Source: CAYYMD01 sp964480425 (GTDB lineage Bacteria > Planctomycetota > Phycisphaerae > SM23-33). From it: a DNA stretch of 38,273 nt. Shown piece after piece: positions 32,584-38,273 of the stretch; the stretch's first letter is position 1, and each line of letters opens with the position of its first letter. The notes beneath the pieces are model-generated. The model was not told where the DNA came from. It searched no databases and saw only the letters and a list, made by a program, of their open reading frames with translations. The stretch spans positions 1-38,273 of the forward strand of contig CAYZPY010000006.1 in the NCBI GenBank assembly GCA_964480425.1, in the 5' to 3' direction. A program made the translations under genes and the position numbers.

Positions 32584-34098
32584 TTATCCTCGATATTCCG
32601 GTTCGGCCCATTTACGGAACAGCCGCTTCACCTCGTCGGGATTGTCCTGAAGCGCCTGCGATATTCTCACGCGGAGCATTTCGGGATTCTGTTCGGCGGC
32701 GCCCGGAAGCATCCTTCCGGCGGCGCCCGCCTCCAGCGCCGAGGCGGACGACTGCTCGCCGGCGGCGACCTTGCTCTTGGCGCCGCGAAGCATGCGCAGA
32801 AGTATCAGCGCGCCTATCACCAGGATGCCCAGCGAGAACCGCTCTGCCAGCTGAAGCAGGAAGTCGCTGCTGAACAATCCGCCGGACTCCTGGGCGGGCA
32901 GTTCGGCGACGGCGGATTTCTGGAAAGTGGTCTCGACGACCTTGAGTTTGTCGCTGTCCTGCAGGCCCAGGGCGTTTCGGATTATTTCCTCCACGTCGGT
33001 CACCGCCATTATCTTCTGCGCGTTCTTTTCTTCGCCGCCTTCGCCCTCGCTTTTGGTGGCGGAAAGGTCGACCATTGCCGCCACCGACAGCGAGGTAATC
33101 TCGCCGGGCAGGTCCGTGACGCGCTTGATTGTCTTGGAGACCATGTACTCGTTGGTGATGGTTTCTTCGCGCGTCGAGCCGCCGGCGGTCTTTTCCGACC
33201 CGCCGGGCGTGCTGGAACTGCTTTGAATCTCCTCCTTGACGGTGACCTTGTTGTCCGGCGAGTAGGTCTCGGTGGACTCTTCCTGATTTGTGATGTCCAC
33301 CACGGCGTTGACCTTCACCGAGGCGCGTCCCGGACCCAGAGCGGCAGCGAGCATCTGTTCGGCCTTTTCGGAAAGGTACTGCTCGACCTGGGACTTGTAA
33401 TCCAGGAATGTACCGGCCTTTGAGGCGATTTCGTTTTGTCCGTCGCCCCCGGCCAGCAGTCGCCCGCCGCTGTCTACTACGACCACTTTCTCGGTGGAGA
33501 GCCCCTCGACGCTGCCTGCGACCATATTGACAATGGCAGCCACGTTCGAGGGGCTAAGGCGCCACCCGGGGCGTATCCTGACCACCACGGTGGCCGAGGC
33601 GTTCTGTTCGGCCCCGGCGAAAATATCTGACTGCGGGCGAACCACGTGCACGCGCACCTGGGTGACGCCCTCCATCAGTTCGATCGACTTTGCCAGTTCG
33701 CCCTCCACGGCGCGGATGTAGTTCACGCGCTGGGTGAAGGGGCTTGCGCCGATTTTTTCCTTGTCGAGAATTTCGTACCCGCCCCGTCCGCCCGACGGCA
33801 GGCCCGCCGAGGCCATCTTCAGCCGGAGCGAATGAACCTGGTCCACCGGCGCCTTTATTGTGGTTCCCCCGTCGGTCAGTTCGTACGGCACGCCGGCGTC
33901 GTTGATTTTCTCGACGATTTTAGCGGCCTCTTCGCGACTGATGTTGCTGTAGAGCAGGGTCATCTCGGGCTTTCCGGCCCAGTTGAACAGCACCCACCCC
34001 GCGGCCGCCAGAGCCAGCAGAACCGTCACGATTATCACCCGCTGCAACAGACCCGTCGCCTGCCATATCCGCTTGAGATTTTCTATGGTGCCTGCCAC
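32584..34098 (-). CDS. fliF: MS-ring protein FliF
   Basis: The membrane base ring on which rod and C-ring assemble. The 504-residue protein has N- and C-terminal membrane helices (about 20-40 and 425-445) bracketing the periplasmic ring-building motifs, with RVHVVRPQSDIF and SVAAMVDLS. The extreme C-terminus (DEVKRLFRKWAEPEYRG) should bind FliG. Its start is GTG with GGGATAA-like sequence upstream. It is followed directly by fliG. Confidence 0.94.
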   Translation of the reverse strand: MAGTIENLKRIWQATGLLQRVIIVTVLLALAAAGWVLFNWAGKPEMTLLYSNISREEAAKIVEKINDAGVPYELTDGGTTIKAPVDQVHSLRLKMASAGLPSGGRGGYEILDKEKIGASPFTQRVNYIRAVEGELAKSIELMEGVTQVRVHVVRPQSDIFAGAEQNASATVVVRIRPGWRLSPSNVAAIVNMVAGSVEGLSTEKVVVVDSGGRLLAGGDGQNEIASKAGTFLDYKSQVEQYLSEKAEQMLAAALGPGRASVKVNAVVDITNQEESTETYSPDNKVTVKEEIQSSSSTPGGSEKTAGGSTREETITNEYMVSKTIKRVTDLPGEITSLSVAAMVDLSATKSEGEGGEEKNAQKIMAVTDVEEIIRNALGLQDSDKLKVVETTFQKSAVAELPAQESGGLFSSDFLLQLAERFSLGILVIGALILLRMLRGAKSKVAAGEQSSASALEAGAAGRMLPGAAEQNPEMLRVRISQALQDNPDEVKRLFRKWAEPEYRG

Positions 34099-34130
34099 CT
34101 GTGTTTATCCCGGTTAATCCGCAGGCGCGT

Positions 34131-34442
34131 TCACACCTGCATGTTGATTGTCTGCTTGTAGGCCTCGATCACCTTATTGCGGACGCCCAGCAGGAGTTTG
34201 AAACTGGTGTCCGCCTCGGCGACCCTGGCAACCACCGGAAGGATGTCCTTGCTCTTTCCGCTGAGCAGGTCCTGGATGGCGGCGGCGCTGGCGCGCTGCT
34301 GACCGTCCACCTTGTTTACGCAGTTGACCAGGTTCTTTGCGAAATCCGCGGCGCCGCCCGCAGGGCTTTTCGCCCCGGCGCGCCCCTGGGGTCCGTAGAT
34401 CGAACCCGAACCGAGTCCCTGTACAGGATTTATTCCGGACAT
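34131..34442 (-). CDS. fliE: Rod/MS-ring adaptor FliE
   Basis: A small 103-residue protein that links the MS-ring to the rod. An N-terminal Gly/Pro-rich segment precedes two helices with DFAKNLVNCVNKVDGQQ and VARVAEADTSFKLLLGVRNKVIEAYKQTINMQV, the family pattern. AGGAG precedes the ATG. Confidence 0.93.
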   Translation of the reverse strand: MSGINPVQGLGSGSIYGPQGRAGAKSPAGGAADFAKNLVNCVNKVDGQQRASAAAIQDLLSGKSKDILPVVARVAEADTSFKLLLGVRNKVIEAYKQTINMQV

Positions 34443-34452
34443 TTAATGTCTC

Positions 34453-34860
34453 CTATCTCAGCAGTTCTATCGCTACATCTACGAGTCCCTGGTATCGTTT
34501 GAGCACGGCGGCATTCGCCTGGTATGCCCGACTGGCCTGGACCAGCTTCATCATCTCGACAGGAAGGTTCACGTTGGGCATCAGGATATATCCGTCCTGG
34601 TCGGCGTCGGGGTGTCCGGGCATGTGAATACGCTTGAAGTTGGTCGAGAGGTCCTGGAGTATCCTGTCAATCCTGACGCAACCGGGATTGTCCGCATCGG
34701 CCGCCAGCAGGACGTGCCTGCTGCGATAGGGCTGGCCCGATTGCGTCCGCGAGGTGTTGGTATTCGCGATGTTGCCCGAAATAACGTCCATCCTGGCCGA
34801 CTGCGCCCGCAGGCCCGATATCGCCACGTCTATTATGTTTGCTGCGCCGTTAACGCTCAT
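34453..34860 (-). CDS. flgC: Proximal rod protein FlgC
   Basis: A rod protein of 135 residues with the basal-body N-terminal motif (DVAISGLRAQSARMDVISGNIANTNTSRT) and the C-terminal rod helix (PVEMMKLVQASRAYQANAAVLKRYQ). The ATG at 34860 has GGAG upstream; the longer in-frame extension lacks support. Confidence 0.95.
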   Translation of the reverse strand: MSVNGAANIIDVAISGLRAQSARMDVISGNIANTNTSRTQSGQPYRSRHVLLAADADNPGCVRIDRILQDLSTNFKRIHMPGHPDADQDGYILMPNVNLPVEMMKLVQASRAYQANAAVLKRYQGLVDVAIELLR

Positions 34861-34879
34861 GTTCAGATTCTCCGAAGTT

Positions 34880-35212
34880 TTATCCCTGCATGGCCATTTC
34901 CATCTGCCGATACAGTTTCGCAAGGAGTCGCATGTAGGTTTTGCTCATGGTGCTGTTTTGAATAAGGTCGCCTATTTCCCTCTCGAGACTTACGCCGCCG
35001 GCGAGTGTTTTGATTTCGGCCTGTAATTTCGCCGGGTCCGCCCGTTCGGGCGAGGCGAGCGCCTTTTCGAGATATTTTTCGAACTCGACTATTTTTCGCC
35101 GGTAACCGGGGGTGGATGCGTTTGCGATGTTTTCGGCGATGGCGCTCTGTCGGAGCCCAGCGGCCTTGATCGCCGCCTGGAGGTATTCGCTCATGTTCGC
35201 CTGTCGTATCAT
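34880..35212 (-). CDS. flgB: Proximal rod protein FlgB
   Basis: A 110-residue rod protein with SAIAENIANASTPGYRR in the N-terminal region and a helical C-terminus. The ATG at 35212 overlaps the stop of the upstream regulator gene (ATGA) and has AGGAG before it, so regulator and structural genes are translationally coupled. This is the first structural gene of the basal-body run. Confidence 0.93.
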   Translation of the reverse strand: MIRQANMSEYLQAAIKAAGLRQSAIAENIANASTPGYRRKIVEFEKYLEKALASPERADPAKLQAEIKTLAGGVSLEREIGDLIQNSTMSKTYMRLLAKLYRQMEMAMQG

Positions 35213-36603
35213 TTGTTTTCTCCTGCGGCGACTTTTTGACCCGGGCGTTCGCAGCGGGAATACTTACGTAGTTTTTCGCGTAGGGTCCTGTCGGTTATTC
35301 CCAGCAGTTCGGCGGCCTTTGCCTGGTTGCGCCGCGTGCGTCGAAGGGCCTCGAGAATCGCCTGCTTTTCCAGTTCTTTGAGGTGCAGGGTGGGGGTATT
35401 CGCCCCGCCGTCGGTGCCCGTCAGTTCCGCGCGTATCAGGGGTGTGTTCTCCAGCGACAGGACCGGACCGCTTCCGAACAGCATTGCCGAGCGCACCACG
35501 TTGCGAAGTTGGCGGACGTTTCCGGGCCAGTCGTGCCGCTCGAACAACTGCATCATTTCGTCGTCCAGTCGGCTTATGCGCCGACGCGCCTCGGGCGAAT
35601 ACAGGTTCACGAAGTGGCGCACCAGCACGGGTATGTCGCCGGTCCGCTGGCGCAGCGGCGGGACTTTCAGGCGCACCACGCTCAGGCGGTAGTACAGGTC
35701 CTTGCGGAAATTGCCCTTGCGGACCTGCTTTTGAAGGTCGCGATTGGTAGTGGCCACCACCCGCACGTTGACGCGCACGTCTTCGGTTCCGCCCAGGCGT
35801 TTGAACTCCTGCTGCTCGAGTACGCGGAGCAGTTCGGCCTGGAGTTTTCGGGAAGTTTCGGATATTTCGTCGAGGATGATGGTCCCCCCGTGCGCCTGCT
35901 CGAAATGACCCGTGCGCCGACGGCAGGCGCCGGTGAAGGCGCCCCGCTCGTGTCCGAAAAGTTCGCTTTCCAGCAGCGAGTCGCTAAGCGCCGCGCAGTT
36001 GACCGTCACCAGCGGATTGTCCCTCCGCGCGCTGCGGCAGTGGATGAGCTGTGAAATCAGCTCCTTTCCGGTTCCGCTCTCGCCGGTGATGAGCACGGGC
36101 ACCGATGTGGAGGCGATTCTCATGGCGTGATTGACCACTTCCACGAACGCCTCGTCGGCGCCGGCGATGCGGTATTCGGCGCCATCGCCGCCTGATGCAA
36201 CGGTGGCGATAACGCCCTCGTCCATCGGCGCGGCGAAGGCGTCCAGGAAAGCGGCAAGCCGGCGGCGGTCGATGGGAGTCCCGAAAAATTCCGCCCCGCA
36301 CGCGGACAGGTCGCCGGTGGCAGCGCCGTGGGCGCCGGGCGGTCCTATAAGCCCCAGCGGCATCTCGGGACGGTCCGCCAGCATCCGCTCCAGCAGTTTC
36401 CGCGCGCCCGGCAGGTCGGTCTCGGCCAGTACCAGGTCCCACAAATCGGCCTCGGCGCTTTCCCCGGCCGAGGCGCAGTCGCTGAAGACCGCCGGCGCCA
36501 TCTTTCTGCATTCGCCGTTCGATTCGTTACGCCGTTCAATCTCGGCGCGCAGGGCGTCGAGCGTCTCGGTCCGCCCGGCCAATATCATTACTTTCGTACT
36601 CAC
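35209..36603 (-). CDS. Sigma-54-dependent flagellar transcriptional activator with degenerate receiver (FleQ/FlrC type)
   Basis: An AAA+ activator for sigma-54 promoters, probably of flagellar genes. The 464-residue protein has an N-terminal receiver-like domain (1-125) in which the phosphoacceptor position is Glu (E61 in LVLAETDLPG), the DD pair is missing, and the C-terminal Lys is lost (GAEFFGTPID). The AAA+ domain has Walker A GESGTGKE (174-181), the sigma-54 loop GAFTGA (221-226) and Walker B TIILDEI (241-247). A Fis-type helix-turn-helix ends it. The GTG at 36603 overlaps the previous stop (GTGA) and is chosen for coupling; ATG at 36588 is also possible. No rpoN gene is in the window. 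Confidence 0.9.
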   Translation of the reverse strand: MSTKVMILAGRTETLDALRAEIERRNESNGECRKMAPAVFSDCASAGESAEADLWDLVLAETDLPGARKLLERMLADRPEMPLGLIGPPGAHGAATGDLSACGAEFFGTPIDRRRLAAFLDAFAAPMDEGVIATVASGGDGAEYRIAGADEAFVEVVNHAMRIASTSVPVLITGESGTGKELISQLIHCRSARRDNPLVTVNCAALSDSLLESELFGHERGAFTGACRRRTGHFEQAHGGTIILDEISETSRKLQAELLRVLEQQEFKRLGGTEDVRVNVRVVATTNRDLQKQVRKGNFRKDLYYRLSVVRLKVPPLRQRTGDIPVLVRHFVNLYSPEARRRISRLDDEMMQLFERHDWPGNVRQLRNVVRSAMLFGSGPVLSLENTPLIRAELTGTDGGANTPTLHLKELEKQAILEALRRTRRNQAKAAELLGITDRTLREKLRKYSRCERPGQKVAAGENK

Positions 36604-37352
36604 CGGTTCGCGATTTCCGTTGGTTGGGGTGATTTGTCGTCGATCTGGTCGGTCACCGAATCCAGCAGCGAACCGACCTGGTTTGTTTTGCGCCACTGTA
36701 TTATCCGGCTCTGCACGTCGGCCAGTCGCGCCCAGATGGTCTTGGGGTATCCCTGGGTCAACTCGTCGTAGCACTCGATCGCCGCCTCTGGGTCCTTCCG
36801 GCACAGGCAGTTGCCCGCGACGAATAGCAGGAACGCCTGCTCGTCGGGGTCTTTGTTGCGCCCGACGGCATGGAGGTAAAGTTCGGCCGCGTGTTTCTCG
36901 TAGCCCGCCATTCTAAGCGCGTCGGCCAGAAGTTCGCAGTCCACCTGTCCTTTCATGGAGGCCCTTTTCAGCTCGGCGATGACTTCGTCGCTTATTTTTG
37001 CCGGTCGGGTGGTTGGGGCGGTCGAGGGCCCCTCCGCCTCCGGTCCGGGCGCCGCTACGCGGGGCGGGGCGGTCTTGAAGCGCACCGACTTCAACGCCTT
37101 CATCGTGCCGCTGAAACCGTCGTCGGCGCCGCTCCGCTCCTGCGGGGCGCTTATGTGCGAGCGCCACAGACTCTCTATGCCGGGGGACAAGCCCTTTTGT
37201 GATTCGTCGCCCCCGACGGTTTTATCGGCGCCCGGCGAGTCGGCTGGTCGGTCGTCCCGGCCGCTCGCCCGACCGCAGTCAGCCACGAAGCTCACCGGCG
37301 GGAAAACAACCGCCACGCCCAACGCAAGCGCCAATACCCGGGTTAATTTCAT
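36600..37352 (-). CDS. Exported TPR-type protein of unknown function
   Basis: A 250-residue protein with a signal-like N-terminus (1-25, ending near VADC) and a Pro/Ala/Thr linker with TRP motifs (about 105-120). Two or three TPR-like helix pairs follow (about 140-215), with YEKHAAELYLHAVGRNKDPDEQ and AAIECYDELTQGYP. AGGAG precedes the ATG, which overlaps the upstream TPR gene stop. It may be a periplasmic scaffold or an unrelated protein co-transcribed with the regulator. Confidence 0.7.
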   Translation of the reverse strand: MKLTRVLALALGVAVVFPPVSFVADCGRASGRDDRPADSPGADKTVGGDESQKGLSPGIESLWRSHISAPQERSGADDGFSGTMKALKSVRFKTAPPRVAAPGPEAEGPSTAPTTRPAKISDEVIAELKRASMKGQVDCELLADALRMAGYEKHAAELYLHAVGRNKDPDEQAFLLFVAGNCLCRKDPEAAIECYDELTQGYPKTIWARLADVQSRIIQWRKTNQVGSLLDSVTDQIDDKSPQPTEIANR

Positions 37353-38273
37353 CTGACGTTCTCCTTCCCGCTTACCGCAGGCGGGCGGTTCTCCCGTCCC
37401 AGTCGCCAGAGGGTATCCACGGCCTGGTGATACTTTCCGCTTTTGAAATACGCCCTGGCCAGAATACCCAGCGCCCTTGAGCGGTGCGGGTCTTCTGCGT
37501 CGGCGGACAATAATCCCTTAACGGCGGCGACGGCCTGTTCGGGTTTGCCCAGCTCCAGAGACACCTCCGCCAGATCGCATGTCGCACGGCGCGCCTCGTC
37601 GCCCGAGGGCAGGGCCGCAAGAACCTTGGTGAGCACGTCGCGTGCGGCGTGCAACTTTTCGCCCCGCCGGTAGCACTTGGCGAGTTTCAGACCCAGGCGG
37701 GCGCGGAGTGTCTTTGACTCGATGGCGGACATGCTGTTTTGCAGCGCGCCGGTGACCGACAGCGGTAAACCGATGTCGCAATATATGTCCGCGGTGAGGC
37801 ACAGGCGGTGAAATTTCCGCTCCTGGGACAGTTCTTCCGGCGGCAGTTTATCCATCACGGCGATGGCGCGGGTGAAGTCGCCGGTTTTCCGGCAGGTCCG
37901 CGCCAGTTCGAGCTGTGCGTGGTGCCTTTCGTCGCCGTCGGCGTTTTGCGCCGCGGCGGAGAAGAGCTTTACGGCGGCGGAATAGTTTTCAATCGCCCGG
38001 TACGACATCGCCATGGTCATGTAGACCTCGTTGATGTCCGTGTCGCCCGCGCTTTGGGCGGACTTGAGGTATTCGTTGAGCCACTTTACCGCCTCGTCGT
38101 ATTTGCCCATGTGGTACATGCACATCCCCCCCTGGCGCGCGGCGCGCCGCCTGGAACGCGCCGAAAAATTCAGGTAGTATAGTTTCTTGAACGTCTTGAA
38201 CGCCTGTTCGTACAGGCCCGACGCCATCGTCGCCTCTCCAAGGGCGCCGTAGGCGTCGCCCACCCGGTCGCAG
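37349..38273 (-). CDS. TPR-repeat protein (5' truncated by window edge)
   Basis: An array of tetratricopeptide repeats for protein interaction. At least seven helix pairs are visible, for example SGLYEQAFKTFKKLYYL, MGKYDEAVKWLNEYLK and SGKYHQAVDTLWRLG. The frame is open through base 38273, so the start and any signal sequence are missing; the GTG at 38261-38263 is probably internal. The downstream gene overlaps its stop by four bases, so the pair is coupled. The role is unknown. Confidence 0.8.
   Translation of the reverse strand, partial: CDRVGDAYGALGEATMASGLYEQAFKTFKKLYYLNFSARSRRRAARQGGMCMYHMGKYDEAVKWLNEYLKSAQSAGDTDINEVYMTMAMSYRAIENYSAAVKLFSAAAQNADGDERHHAQLELARTCRKTGDFTRAIAVMDKLPPEELSQERKFHRLCLTADIYCDIGLPLSVTGALQNSMSAIESKTLRARLGLKLAKCYRRGEKLHAARDVLTKVLAALPSGDEARRATCDLAEVSLELGKPEQAVAAVKGLLSADAEDPHRSRALGILARAYFKSGKYHQAVDTLWRLGRENRPPAVSGKENVR

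Overview
The window is GC-rich bacterial chromosome, dominated from about 10.8 kb to the right edge by one flagellar gene cluster on the minus strand. Lipoproteins with lipoboxes, an M50 membrane protease and a periplasmic/secreted protein point to a diderm bacterium. A divergent sigma-70 factor, small unnamed proteins inside the flagellar cluster and a superoxide reductase suggest an anaerobic or microaerophilic Planctomycetota member, possibly Phycisphaerae. That placement is inference; no rRNA or other taxonomic marker is present. A 10-N scaffold gap shows this is a draft assembly, probably a metagenome bin.

Left part (1-5.5 kb, plus strand): the 3' part of a PAS/NarL-type histidine kinase overlapping its LuxR-type response regulator; an orphan HicB-like protein; a divergent sigma-70 factor; then a compact run of superoxide reductase, Thermotoga-type ferredoxin, aldo/keto reductase and hemerythrin-like protein that looks like an oxygen and redox defence operon. 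From 5.66 to 9.34 kb on the minus strand lie a Rieske-AIF-type flavoprotein reductase, an Fpg/MutM DNA glycosylase and an M50 site-2 protease with CBS domains. A secreted coiled-coil protein of unknown function (9.5-10.7 kb, plus) faces the flagellar cluster.

Flagellar cluster, read in transcription order (right to left): two TPR proteins, a sigma-54 activator with a degenerate receiver, flgB-flgC-fliE-fliF-fliG-fliH-fliI-fliJ-motE-motA-motB-motB2-fliL-fliM-fliN; a 279-bp break with a promoter-like sequence; fliO-fliP-fliQ-fliR-flhB-flhA; a small membrane protein; fliA (sigma-28); two small proteins of unknown function; two lipoproteins; a FlgM-like anti-sigma candidate; then flagellin with its own sigma-28-like promoter, a structured leader and a strong terminator; fliD; fliS. 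The cluster encodes the export gate, export ATPase, MS-ring, C-ring, stators, part of the rod, filament, cap and filament chaperone. Hook, hook cap, distal rod, P- and L-ring, hook-filament junction, FliK, FlhF/FlhG, CsrA and FliW genes are not in the window.

Most informative oddities: the FliI gene is broken by an assembly gap whose two sides both encode Walker A, so the contig ends overlap; two tandem MotB-type genes both keep the proton-path Asp but lack the usual GHTD motif; the sigma-54 activator has Glu where the phosphorylatable Asp should be; the flagellin leader has a GGA-loop hairpin plus a GGA Shine-Dalgarno, as in CsrA targets; and several small uncharacterised proteins and lipoproteins sit between fliA and flagellin.
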